Below, piece after piece: positions 51,781 to 62,849 of a stretch of DNA of 64,000 nt (position 1 is the stretch's first letter; every line of letters starts with the position of its first letter). Location: NCBI RefSeq assembly GCF_947507565.1, contig NC_089184.1, forward strand, positions 434,001 to 498,000, read 5' to 3'. The DNA is from Oscarella lobularis (Eukaryota > Porifera > Homoscleromorpha > Homosclerophorida > Oscarellidae). A program made the translations under genes and the position numbers. The notes below the pieces were generated by a model, which had not been told where the DNA came from, searched no databases, and saw nothing but the letters and a program-made list of their open reading frames with translations.

Positions 51781-52305
51781 CTATTTTTTCGTCTTTTTTT
51801 CATATACGTGAGTAGAAGTGTCATCGTTTCCCAGCAATACGAGTCTGACCCGTCTTCGAATTTTCCTCAAAACATCCAATGAAGGCGATGAGGCGAGAAA
51901 CAGAGGAACAAGGGGGCCCCTTCGGTTGGCCGTGAGAATTACGAGATAGAAGATGCATCGATGCATTGTAAAAGCTTCGTTGATGACGATGTCTTCTATT
52001 TCGGAAATGGGAATGAATTGGTTCGATTGGAAGCCGATTCGATTCTTCTTCCAGATCTGCACGCCGACGTTTGCGATCGCAACGAGGCCCTCTTCGCTCA
52101 CCTGCCTCGAGTAGACAGTCGAGAGACAAATAAAAGCGATCGCGAAAGTTGTCGAGGGTCCGAGAATGCAAAGGACGACCAGCAAGCAGGCGCAAAGGAA
52201 AACGATCGGCTTTGAGCGGCTCAAATCATCTTTCCTGGCTAGCTCAACTCGCAGACTACCTTTGGATACGTTCGAAAACTTTAGAATCACGTTGACTTCT
52301 TCCAT
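51781..52305 (-). CDS. PIGH: GPI-GlcNAc transferase subunit H
   Basis: Small subunit of the ER enzyme that starts GPI-anchor synthesis by transferring GlcNAc to phosphatidylinositol. A single exon encodes 174 residues from the Met at 52305 (MEEVNVILKFSNV). A hydrophobic hairpin (IVFLCACLLVVLCIL and a second hydrophobic stretch) is followed by SEEGLVAIANVGVQIWKKN and the family signature IPISEIEDIVINEAFTMHRC with IFYLVIL. The upstream in-frame extension to 52560 is unlike the family and is not included. CACGTG occurs at 52598-52603. The stop codon (complement of CTA, 51781-51783) follows the IPO9 stop with no base between. Confidence 0.88.
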   Translation of the reverse strand: MEEVNVILKFSNVSKGSLRVELARKDDLSRSKPIVFLCACLLVVLCILGPSTTFAIAFICLSTVYSRQVSEEGLVAIANVGVQIWKKNRIGFQSNQFIPISEIEDIVINEAFTMHRCIFYLVILTANRRGPLVPLFLASSPSLDVLRKIRRRVRLVLLGNDDTSTHVYEKKTKK

Positions 52306-53961
52306 TTGAGCACGACTCTTCCTTCGAATACGGGATTTAGCTCCGATCATCGATGTCCGGGCGTTCGACGACAGGCCGGCGAGAGAGGATCTACGAAAAC
52401 GTAAGACGAAACCGTGAAGGAGAAGGACGGCGACCACGAGGCATTGTACGCCATCTTGAGCTTGAAGCGTGAAATCTTGCATCATTTCCTGCCAAAAATA
52501 GAAATGCTGACTACGTTGATGATGTAACTTCCGTAGTCTAACGGTATTGAAAATTCGCACCTAATCGAAAGAGCCAACGAGAGCGCTAGATGACCCCCAC
52601 GTGATCGCAACGAACCAATGAGCGCGATGGGTGGGGCTTACGGCGCTCAAAAGCGAAGCGCACACCGATTCTCCTTCAGTTGCGGCTTAGGGTGGATGCG
52701 GCGCGGAGCAATCTGCGTCTCATCCTTGACGGACTGGCTCGGGAGCTTTGACAAAAGGACAGTCTGGATCGTCGGATCAGCGTGGCCCACGGATTAATCC
52801 CGTGCCGGAGCCTCTAAGCAGGGCGATGGGGGGCTTCGGCCTCGGTTCACGCACTGAGCAGAAAGATCGCTTAAATGTCTTATTGTTGCCAAACGAGCAC
52901 GGCCTGCGTTAGGCAGAGTGGGCACGGCTCGGAGGGGGTGTCGCAAGCGGTCTGGTTGCCGGCACTTATCTCACCAACTGGCACGATTAGATTGCGGATG
53001 ATCTGGCTCAGGAGAATTCGATCTGGGCATTGCACGTCCTTTACTGTCGACTCCTACAAACTGTGGTCAGCCGCTCTCCACTCCTCAAGCCCCGGTTCTT
53101 CTCATTTCCACATACCGAAGGGTTTGATACCAGCGCGCCGGGGATTCGGTATAAGGGGCCGTTTCTAGCGTCCAGGCGGGTACTGGTGGGGTGGCCTATG
53201 AGGTCGCAACTCGCCCTCACTTTTTGGAAGGGAGTCATCGCTTTGCGAAGACTTCCCTGGGTTACGAAGCGTCCGAACCTCCACGTGGTGTAGCCTGGGT
53301 TGCGCTAATACGGACGCATTACAAAAAGGTACGTACAACGATTATTTGACAGTAACTAATAGGTCTTTTCTTCTAGGTCGCGCGCTCAAGGACGAAGACA
53401 GAGAGAAAAGGAAGAGGGAACGAAAAACGATCGATTCGCGAAGGCCCGGGAGAACGATCGACGAGAAAAAGTACAGTGCACACGTTAGGTGAGATTTCTC
53501 TGCATGATTGTACTGTAAAATCGCATGTGTGTACATGAAAATAAAGTGTCTGCAACTCGAACGTCTGCGCGTGGCCGTCGCGTATTCTCCCAGACTCAAT
53601 TCTTGCTCATCCTGCTATCTAATGACCGTATTGATCGATGTGGAAAGCGTTGGACGTTCGTTTGACAAAGAAATTCGCTCGTAACTGTATTCATACATTC
53701 TACGAAGTATAACCAAAGTCTCTGTACAAGTGCATTGAAATCATTGAAATGAAATAGAGTACGTTTCACTGAGGTTAGAGAGACAACTTTCTCGTTTATT
53801 GAGAGTCACCCCCGTAGCATGTGACTAAAACTGACAGATTCCTCTCCATAATGACTACATCAATTTATTTATCAGTGGAATGCATACAGTACGGGGGAAC
53901 AAACTAAGAGTTCACATGTCACTTAGCTTTCTTTACACATACAGGAGAAACAATGAAGAGT
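52306..53961. other. Noncoding region with palindromes, a spliced-exon-like segment and a SERINC 3' fragment
   Basis: No protein gene is supported. 52560-52640 is a plausible PIGH promoter (CACGTG, CCAAT). 52640-53330 is GC-rich and rich in inverted repeats, e.g. GGATTAATCC within CAC...GTG (about 52787-52804), GCCT/AGGC, and ATACCGAA/TTCGGTAT (53112-53152). At 53329-53378 a GTACGTAC...TTCTTCTAG stretch looks like a short plus-strand intron, followed by a charged exon-like segment and an AATAAA at about 53540. A copy of the SERINC 3' end lies at 53687-53725. The role is unknown. Confidence 0.55.
53687..53725 (-). pseudogene. Copied fragment of SERINC 3' end
   Basis: 39 bases match 58898-58936 with one mismatch, including the last codons (RDFGYTS) and stop of SERINC. 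It lies on the far side of the tandem gene array from SERINC itself, in the same orientation. Confidence 0.85.
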
Positions 53962-53985
53962 TCACATGTCACTCAGCTTTCTTTT
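53908..53985. repeat. Direct duplication of the C-terminal end of array gene A
   Basis: GAGTTCACATGTCAC then AGCTTTCTTT occurs twice about 49 bp apart; the right copy is the stop-codon region of gene A. Confidence 0.75.
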
Positions 53986-55644
53986 TCTTTTCATCTCTAC
54001 AAAAAACGGCTGATGTACTGCGACAGGGAATTCAGGTGTTGTAAATTTTTCTTGATTATAGTCCAAGAGACCCTTATAAAATCTCTCCATGCCATCTCGC
54101 CTGCAAGCTTCTTGAAAACCAGAGCAATAACGTCCTGATGCGTCTTTCAAGGTATCCTTGAATTTCTTTCTTTCTTTCAAGAAAGCTTGATGATGTAGCA
54201 CCATCCACAGTAAGGCTATTGCAGAGCCGCTCATTCCACTGTCTCCAACAATCTCTATCTTATTCTGAGATACAAGCAAAATGTCGGAAACACAGTCGTA
54301 CATGACAACAATAACCGATCTACCATCTAACAGGATTGCTGGCACAAGAGACTGGTGATCTTCGTGCCTATTGTGATGAATGGTAGAAAACACGATTGAT
54401 TGTTTAACGGCTTGATTGACGTTTTGTATGTAACCTTGACTCTTGGGTTCCCCAGGCTTGGGATCCCCAAGAAGTGATCTCTTTATCTCCATGCCGCAAC
54501 CAGCTCCAGAAGACGGATAACTCCGCAACGCCGGTTTCTGATCCCCTTCGTCCTCGTCCTTCTCCTCCACTTCTAATTCTTCAGACAGGGATTCTGAAAC
54601 GATTATTGGCGCTGTTGGCGAGTCATCAAGCACTGCCATTGCGTCAAGATAACCATGCCACGTAGATGTGTTGCCCATGCCAAGATAGGAAACCTGCAGG
54701 TTTTCCGTTTCCAAGCACTTTTCAAGATGCTCCGTCGGTTTGCCATGTTTTGACACGAGACATTTTCCACACAGCGGCGAAACTAGGTCTTTCAACACGA
54801 CATATTCTATTTGATGCTCCTTGCTTAATCCCCGTAGTAGAGAAATATATTTACTAGCAAATTCTTCCGTTAGGGTATTGTAGAGACGCAAAAGGGCTTC
54901 AGGGTAAGATCTCAGCATTGATTCATCCGGCGTTTCAAATACGCCGTCATTTCCAAACATAGAAATACTGGTTCCCAGATCTTGCAAATGGAATGTGCCA
55001 GTACTACTCAACCAAGCACTACTAACGTTCACACTTTTGAATTTACGAAACGTGAATACTGGCGCTCCTGTCAGCGCCATCTTAGCACTGATCAAGGCTA
55101 AAAAGAAAGACAAAAAATTGTATCAGTGGTCAAAGTGAAGTTGACCTGACATTCTAATAGCAAACAAAGGGACTTACAGATAATTATAGCTAAACGTCTA
55201 AAAATTAAACAACTAATTATACTATTATATTTACGCCAATCTACCAAAGGTAATTTAAGCAAAAACCGCCAACCTTCTCTGGTGGCGACCTATAGGGCAT
55301 ATTCACGGTAGCAAGAGCGCGCGTTAGTGTGTGGCTAAAACATAATACCGGTAGCACTCGTATGCCCCCACCCACATATACCTTCGTTCAAGCGTAACTA
55401 AAGCTAATATGCTAATTTTACTAAAAGGGTAGTTCAGTGACTGTACGAAACGTGTTCTGACGAAGAACCGAAAATCGGGGCCTCCTCTCCCCTTTTGTGG
55501 ATATTAGCGATTTGACTCGCTGTAGGCACAACCTCTCCCTCGAAAAAGCTAACTAATCCTCTAATAACCTTGTTCTGTTTGAGAATCATTCAGGGTTGCC
55601 GTTGCCGTGGCTTCTGATGAGCCAGCAAGTCGAGGTGCAGACAT
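53962..55644 (-). CDS. Array gene A: unrecognised family, possibly PD-(D/E)XK-like
   Basis: Modelled as two exons (55569-55644 and 53962-55097), 403 residues. Exon 1 encodes MSAPRLAGSSEATATATLND and joins in frame to LISAKMALTG; the same exon 1 occurs upstream of the two sister genes. Conserved blocks: PVFTFRKFKSVNVSSAWLS, TGTFHLQDL, MLRSYPEALLRLYN, YVVLKDLVSPLCGKCLVSKH, NTSTWHGYLDAMAVL, IIVSESLSEE, an acidic segment, NQAVKQSIVFSTIHHNRH, and a basic end KRKRKLSDM that could be a nuclear signal. The WHGYxD...ESxS-E spacing is reminiscent of invertebrate families with a degenerate nuclease fold, but this is a weak inference. Gene A has an extra 20-odd residues (about 54465-54540) absent from B and C. 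Confidence 0.65.
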
Positions 55645-55866
55645 TCTTCAGTCCTAGCACACAAATAGAAATTCTACTTACCTAAAACCAGAGGCAAGAA
55701 AGTTCCGAGCACAAACGAAAGTCGTGTTAGCGCGCGTTCACGGGTTAGCAGAGGCGCAGTCAGATCACCTGACCCTTCACGTGACCCACCGTTGACCACC
55801 TGTCAAAAATTTATTGACGACAACATCCATAATCAGGGAAACACATGCAGGGAAGCAATAAAGGGT

Positions 55867-57148
55867 TCACATGTCATCCAGCTTTCTTTTTCTTCCCACA
55901 TCTGCAAAAAAGTGCCGAGTTGAAATAGGAGGGAATTCAGGGGTTGTAAAGCCTTTTTGATCATATTCCAAGAGACCTTTATACAGGCTCTCTGTGCCAT
56001 CTCGCCTGCAAGCTTCTTGAAAGCCAGAGCAAAATTGTCCTGACGTGTCTTTCAAGACATCCTTGAATTCCTTTCTGTCTTTCAAAAAAGCTTGATGATG
56101 TAGCACTATCCACAGTAAGGCTAATCCAGGGTCGCTCAATCCCAATCTACAAATCTCTACCTTGCGAGATACAAGCAAAACGTCGAAAACACAGTCGTAC
56201 AGGACAACAATAGCCGACCAACCATCTAACAGGATTGTTGGAACAAAACACGGTTGATCTTTGTGCCTATTGTGTTGAATAGTAGAAAACACGATCGATT
56301 CTGCAACGGCTTGATTGACCTTTTGTAGGTAACCTTGACTCTTGGGTTCCTCACGAAGTGATTTCTGATCCTCTTCGTCCTCGTCTTCCACTTCTGATTC
56401 TTCGGACAGGGATTCTGAAACGATTATTGGCACTGTTGGCGAGTCATTAGGCACTGCCAGTGCGTCAAGATAACCATGCCACGTAGCTGTGTTGCCTACA
56501 CCAAGGTTAGTGACCTGAAGGCTTTCCGTTTTCAAGCACTGTTCAAGATATGACTTTGGTTTCCCATGTTTTGACACCAGACACTTTCCACACAGCGGCG
56601 AAATTAAGTCCTTCAACACGACGTATTCTGTTTCATGCTCGGGTTTCTTGCTCAATCCCCGTAGTAGAGAAACATATTTAATATTAAATTCGTCCGTTGA
56701 GACATTGTAGAGACGCAGAAGAGCTTCAGGGTAAGATCTCAGCATTGATTCAGTTGGCTTTTCAAATACGCCGTATTTTCCAAACATAGATACAGTGGCC
56801 CTCAGATCTTGCAAATGGAATGTGCCAGTATCGCTCAACAAAGCACTACTGACGTTCACACTTTTGAATTTATAAAACGTGAATATTGGCGCTTGCGCAC
56901 ACGTAGCATTGATCAAGGCTAAAAAAGACAAAAATGTATCACTAGTTGAAGTGAAATTGACCTGACATTCTAATAGCAAACAAAGGGGCTTACAGATAAC
57001 TATCTACCATTGTTTTTACCAAAGGTAATGTAAGCAAAAACCGCCAACCTTCTCTGGGGAAAGAAGTTGGCGACTTATTACCTTCTTCTACATTCATGAT
57101 CGTCGCTGCCGTGGCCTCTGATGAACCAGCAAGTTGAGGTGCAGACAT
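55867..57148 (-). CDS. Array gene B: intact paralogue of A
   Basis: Two exons (57082-57148, 55867-56918) give 372 residues with no frame break. Exon 1 reads MSAPQLAGSSEATAATIMNV; exon 2 has APIFTFYKFKSVNVSSALLS, MLRSYPEALLRLYN, NTATWHGYLDALAVPNDSPT, SESLSEESEVEDEDEEDQKS, QAVAESIVFSTIQHNRHKDQ, LLVSRKVEI and the end GRKRKLDDM. A shorter model starting at an internal ATGTCAG exon (56962-56968) is also in frame but cannot apply to gene C, so the upstream exon 1 is preferred. About three-quarters identical to A by eye and nearly identical to C. Function unknown; see A. Confidence 0.68.
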
Positions 57149-57360
57149 TCTTCTTTAGTCCTAGATCACCAGTTGAAGTATATCCCTCCAAAAACGGCCT
57201 GTAGCTTACGAGAACCAGAGGAAAAGCACGTGGCGGGAGAGTTTTTGCTGTGCATGCGCACTATCTTAGGTTTCGCAATAAGCTACATCACAATAACAAA
57301 AAAATTATTGACGACAACATCAATAGTCAGGGAAACACATGCAGGGAAGCAATAAAGGGT

Positions 57361-58701
57361 TCACATGTCATCCAGCTTTCTTTTTCTTCCCACATCTGCA
57401 CACATGTCATCCATCTTTCTTTTTCTTCCCACATCTGCAAAAAAATGATCCGTTGAAATAGGAGGGAATTCAGGGGTTGTAAAGCCTTCTTGATCATATT
57501 CCAAGAGACCTTTATACAGGCTCTCCGTGCCATCTCGCCTGCAAGCTTCTTGAAAGCCAGAGGAAAATTGTCCTGACGTGTCTTTCAAGATATCCTTGAA
57601 TTCCTTTCTGTCTTTCAAAAAAGCTTGATGATGTAGCACTATCCACAGTAAGGCTAATCCAGGGTCGCTCAATCCCAATCTACAAATCTCTACCTTGCGA
57701 GATACAAGCAAAACGTCGAAAACACAGTCGTACAGGACAACAATAGCCGACCAACCATTTAACAGAACTGTTGGAACAAAACGCGATTGATCTTTGTGCC
57801 TATTGTGTTGAATGGTAGAAAACATGATCGATTCTGCAACGGCTTGATTGAATTTTTGTAGGTAACCTTGATTCTTGGGTTCCTCACGAAGTGATTTCTG
57901 ATCCTCTTCGTCCTCGTCTTCCAATTCTGATTCTTCGGACAGGGATTCTGCAACAATTATTGGCACTGTTGGTGAGTCATTAGGCACTACCAGTGCGTCA
58001 AGATAACCATGCCACGTAGCTGTGTTGCCTACACCAAGGTTAGTGACCTGAAGGTTTTCCGTTTTCAAGCACTGTTCAAGATACGACTTTGGTTTCCCAT
58101 GTTTTGACACCAGACACTTTCCACACAGCGGCGAAATTAAGTCCTTCAACACGACGTATTCTGTTTCATGCTCGGGTTTCTTGCTCAATCCCCGTAGTAG
58201 AGAAACATATTTAATATTAAATTCGTCCGTTGAGATTGTAGAGACGCAGAAGAGCTTCAGGGTAAGATCTCAGCATTGATTCAGTTGGCTTTTCAAATAC
58301 GCCGTATTTTCCAAACATACACATAGTGGCCCTCAGATCTTGCAAATGGAATGTGCCAGTATCGCTCAACAAAGCACTACTGACGTTCACACTTTTGAAT
58401 TTATAAAACGTGAATATTGGCGCGTGTGCCAGCGCACACGTAGCATTGATCAAGGCTAAAAAAAGACAAAAAAAATGTATCACTAGTTGAAGTGAAATTG
58501 ATTCTAATAGCAAACAAAGGGGCTTACAGATAACTATCTACCATTGTTTTTACGCCAATCTACCAAAGGTAATGTACGCAAAAACCGCCAACCTTCTCTG
58601 GGGAAAGTTGGCGACTTATTACCTTCTTCTATTCGACGAGAATAACTCGGGGTCGCCGTTGCCGTGGCCTCTGATGAACCAGCAAGTTGAGGTGCAGACA
58701 T
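57361..58701 (-). pseudogene. Array gene C: frameshifted third copy
   Basis: Same structure as B (exon 1 58623-58701, exon 2 57361-58455) with an intact start, donor and acceptor. A two-base deletion near 58234 (B has GAGACATTG, C has GAGATTG) shifts the frame after ALLRLYN and gives a stop a few codons later. The rest of exon 2 is open in the other frame and nearly identical to B, so the lesion looks recent. The C-terminal region also has a 39-bp tandem duplication that repeats ADVGRKRK-DDM. I note the break only. Confidence 0.75.
57362..57439. repeat. 39-bp tandem duplication at the 3' end of array gene C
   Basis: Two adjacent 39-bp units (57362-57400, 57401-57439) differ at one position and are in frame. 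Confidence 0.9.
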
Positions 58702-58910
58702 TCTTTAGTCCTAGATCACCAGTTGAAGTATATCCCTCCAAAAACGGCCTGTAGCTTACGAGAACCAGAAGAAAAGCGGAAAAGCACGTGGCGAGAGTTT
58801 TCGCTGTGCATGCGCACTATCTTAGGTTTCGCAATAAGCTACATATACCGCACAGCAACAAATACACACAGTAGATCACTACAACACGGTCTTCACAGTA
58901 TTCATACATT

Positions 58911-61167
58911 CTACGAAGTATAACCAAAATCTCTGTCAGGCAGAACAACAGGAGCAATGAGAGTCCACACGTAGAGGAGGATACACACCCAAGCCGAACT
59001 CATTTTCACCCATACAGACGCCATGTTTCGATTATAGGCCGTAATGTCAGCGTCGTTTTTCTGAGGACTACATAAAAATGTTTCTTACATCAAAATTCAA
59101 CTGGCATTTCTGTGCCTTACCTGTACCAACTCGTCAGTGTGACCATTATATAAAGAGAGGCCAACATGAACATGAAATGGAAGAAGGAGTAGTTGTATGC
59201 CACCGATTCCGTCTCGTCATCCCACACTTTGCCCCCCTCTTCATCGCCGCCATTTCCAGAAGCTAAAAGATAATAATTGTTCATTCTTCTTCTGCTGTGG
59301 CGAGAAGTGACTTACACTTTTCATTTGAATCAAGAAGAGCAACCTAGAGAATTGGCACAAGTTCGGGTTAGAAAGTTAATCGTCTAAGGCATGCAATTAA
59401 AATGAAATCACCTACACAAGACAAGAGAGAAAGTGGTGGAAAGACGAACGCGACAATATTAGTAAATAATAATAATATACGTTAGAATTAAGAACTCAAA
59501 GAAACACTAATTTTACCTGAGCATCTTCTTTTGATGATGGATTGAATGAGATTTTGTCAAGTTGAGAGTTAGTACTCATTCTCACGCTAAAGTGAAAATA
59601 TAAATGAAAAAAAGACACACGTGATCATCAATACCCACTCACCTGGAATAGACAACAAGAACGAACATGAGAACTAATCCAAAGACGGTACTTCCTGTCT
59701 GTGAACCAGAAAATGGGTTGCCCGACGTTGAATTGATGTGACAGTTGAATTTCTCTAATAAACCAAGACCAATAATCCCAACAACGCATGCTATGCTACT
59801 CCTCCACCTCCATAGGGCTCATCAGAGAGAGCAGACCACGTAAGATACATGACGTACAGAGACACGACTGCTGGCTGAAGAAGACCGGAGCGAGGATTTA
59901 CTAAAAATAAAACGTACATTTATTGTATTTTGATAGCCACGCAATTAGAACGCTACCGTCTTGGATTTTGGGTAAGATTGCCAAGATGGATATCACAATG
60001 CATAGGGAGAAATTGAAGCCGATGAAGAATTTGTTCAAAGAACATCCTTCGCCCTAAAAGAAAATTAATTTATCATAATTAGAATTCACTTGTCTATATC
60101 CTAGTTACATCCGTAAAGAAAATGGCTAGGAGAATGAGAGCAGCCAGTACAGCAGCATAGCAAATAAAGGAAGCAACGAGCATCACTAAGCAAAACAGAT
60201 CATGGTAGTAAAATGAAATCATTTTCTGTTTACTTACTGTAGTACCACGCCTTGTTATCCTCTGCCTTTTGAACCCTGAGACAATGTTGTATACAATATG
60301 TAGAATAATTCTATTCATATGACTAACCAGGATTCAGCCCACGAATGAGCAAAGTCAACCAGAACGAGAAGTTGGATCAAAATGAATAAAAACCCGCCAA
60401 TCATCCCAATAACAGTCATAGCTAAAGCCATCGAATAAGATATAAATAAATAGATAACGGTCACCTTTATCTTACCTTTTCCAAAAGGTCCAGGTGGAAT
60501 AAAGAACGAAGCCACCACAAGACCAATCAGAAACAGGATTTTGAAGAGCCAAAATCTGATAGAAAATATTAGTCATTCACATCGTCATTGTCTGTTGAAT
60601 AAGTACCCATTCTGAACTCCTGTTCGACAATCGCTGCTCGATTTCACATTGAACATGAGCAACATCAAAACAAAAAAGAATCCAGCCAATGAGAAGCAGA
60701 GGCGATAGACGCCAAAATAGCTAAAAAATCCTTGCGTCCCATTGCGAATATCGTCGCACTTGTCCCCATGGCCGGTCCATTTAGTGATGTCGTCACACAA
60801 CCCAGGAATCTGAAGTCATATGATAAAGAATACGCCCCCTCGTACGTAAAATCACGCCCAACCTTGAGAAAAGCTTCCTCGACGGCCGAAGAGAGAAGTA
60901 CGGCGGAGAGAATGCATCCGATGAGAAGAACGAGAACGTACGTGGCTCGGCCCATGACCGAGCTGCGCGTCGAAGGGCAGCACGAACAGCACAGACTGCA
61001 CGCAGCCGATCCGACGCAACACACCAACTAGGAAAATCGATAGGAATAGGAAACGATTTCGTTGAGCGCGCGATGTCGCGACGCGAAAACGTCGCCTTTG
61101 TCTTTCCGGGTTCGGGAATCGCGTAACGGTGGCGCGATCGACTTACGCAGCTTATTCCGCAGCCCAT
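58911..61167 (-). CDS. Serine incorporator (SERINC) family membrane protein
   Basis: Start at 61167: a seven-codon first exon (MGCGISC) splices to a Cys-rich segment ([18 protein letters not shown]), the hallmark SERINC N-terminus. Then [37 protein letters not shown]-type sequence (about 60700), [35 protein letters not shown], several more membrane segments, and the last exon with [20 protein letters not shown] and [14 protein letters not shown]. About ten transmembrane helices in total. SERINCs are lipid scramblase-like membrane proteins; the serine-incorporation role is debated. Which SERINC (1-5) cannot be told. Stop at 58911-58913. Confidence 0.93.
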
Positions 61168-61369
61168 TGGTAAGAGAAAGCGCTTCGGAGACGAATAACG
61201 GAGCGGATCTTCGAGGAGGATCTCTTTCGGTTACGACAACGTAGTTGACGTCACAAGCTAAATAAAGAAGTCTAGCGCGAGTTGCCTGTGGACTTCTTTT
61301 TTCGTTGGAAGCGTTTCTGGTGTGAAGTAAGAATCGTTGCTTAGTCGAATTAACTGCAGAAGAGCTCTA
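61168..61369. promoter_or_regulatory. Head-to-head promoter, SERINC and SLC25A46, with CRE
   Basis: 202 bp between divergent starts, with a perfect TGACGTCA at 61246-61253. Shared promoter is inferred. Confidence 0.5.
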
Positions 61370-62685
61370 ATGGAGAATGCAGCAAATGGAGGGTTTCAAG
61401 GTGGCAATCTAGGTAAAAAATCGACTTCATTCACTTTTGCCGTATGACCCTGCGGCATTTGCAGCTAAATATAACGTGATTGTGAGCGGAACGAGGTAAT
61501 TCGGCCGATTTCTTGCAATCTGCAACGCAGTAGGTGTTTCTTCAGTTTGTTCAGCTGGAGATTTCTCTCTCGACCTTTGGTCATATTTCAAAGACAATGC
61601 CAAGTAAAGAGAAAAGAAAAATTAAAAAAATTGCTATTGTGTACTCGGTGGGGGGCAGGTGAATAAATTATCAACACCAAGTCGATCTCCGTTCGCTCCT
61701 TTCTTTTCTATTGGTGTAATGGTCAATGTAGCCCGCACACAAGTCAGTCAAAAAGATACTTATTAGAAATGTTTACTGTACATTTTACTATAGGGATCTC
61801 CTTCCATTTGGGGCGGCATAGGAGGTGATCTCATGGTGTTTGTTGTCCAGAACATTGCTGGGTCTTTATTGAATGAATTTCCGAGCTTACCCAAGTAAGA
61901 TGCGCGATTGAGCGTATCCCCCTCTTATTAGAGTTCTGTGCTTATTTGCAGAAATATTACGGATGCAAACTCCGCCAAGAAAGTGGCAGGTTATCTGCTA
62001 AACAAAAGGCAATAATTAATCAATTTCTTTTTGTCACGATTGGGGTCACCGTATCTTTAGCATTGGCTCTCTTTTCGCCTCTCCTTTCTACGCTTCCAGC
62101 GTAATCCACTCCATTCAAAGTCACGTAGACGGCGAAGGGCCACCTTCGGTGTTAGAATGCATCCAAGATGGATTTGGTCAACTCTTCGGCTACACCTATC
62201 ACTCGCCCCATCACCTTCCTCTCTACGTGACGACACCCGCGTTCGTGCTCCATTCTCTTCTCCACGACGTCATTCAATCGGCCTCGACGTCTTTATACAG
62301 AAAATTATTTCCTGTTCCTAATCACGATGATCCGGATGTAAATGCGGTTGATTTTTTTCATTCTCAAATTATGGCGACATTTTTTGCGTCGAGTCTGAGC
62401 AGCGCAATCATGTATCCCATAGAAACGGTCCTCCATCGACTCATTGTTCAGGGTACGCAGACAATTATTGATAATACAGAAACGGGAATGGATTTCATAC
62501 CAGTTCACACAAACTATCAGGGGTTTATCGATTGCGCTTATACTATTGTGAACGAAGAGGGTTGGCTGGGCTTTTACAAGGGTTTCAGTGCTGTTATTCT
62601 TCAGATTCTACTTGGGGTTGCAATAGCACAGACTAGTAAAATTGTATTGGGATACTTTGATACGAGTGAAAAACGTGAACAATAA
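61370..62685 (+). CDS. SLC25A46: SLC25A46-type mitochondrial outer membrane protein
   Basis: Starts MENAANGGFQGGNLAKYNVI; several short exons then carry FSWRFLSRPLVIFQRQCQ, SIWGGIGGDLMVFVVQNIAG, a GSLFASPFYASSVIHSIQSH segment and the large last exon VLECIQDGFGQLFGY, HLPLYVTTPAFVLHSLLHDV, SSAIMYPIETVLHRLIVQGT, NYQGFIDCAYTIVNEEGWLG and FYKGFSAVIL. This matches SLC25A46, a modified carrier-family protein of the outer membrane acting in mitochondrial dynamics and lipid transfer. The N-terminal disordered region of vertebrate SLC25A46 is much shorter here (about 25 residues). Ends 164 bp from the convergent SNX27 stop. Confidence 0.9.
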
Positions 62686-62849
62686 AAAAAATCCGAAATA
62701 GAGAATCTATTGTATGCAATGAAGGACGTTAGGGGTACTAATGACGTCAATACGCACGAAACGCAAAGTGCATAGCAAAAAAACGAAGGCAAGGAAATTG
62801 ATACTGTAGGGAAAATACAAAACGATTTACGACGTCCCCCCCTTGTCTA

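Noticed and set aside
53030-53293. 87-residue plus-strand frame in the structured noncoding region
   Set aside because: No motif, no conserved relative recognised, and the DNA is explained better by inverted repeats.
56962-56968. Tiny ATGTCAG first exon for the array genes
   Set aside because: In frame for A and B, but deleted in C, and all three have a better-supported shared upstream exon 1.
57134-58923. Two similar plus-strand frames (57134-57355, 58687-58923)
   Set aside because: They lack an ATG at the proposed start and lie opposite exon 1 and the upstream region of array genes B and C; they resemble each other only because the locus is duplicated.
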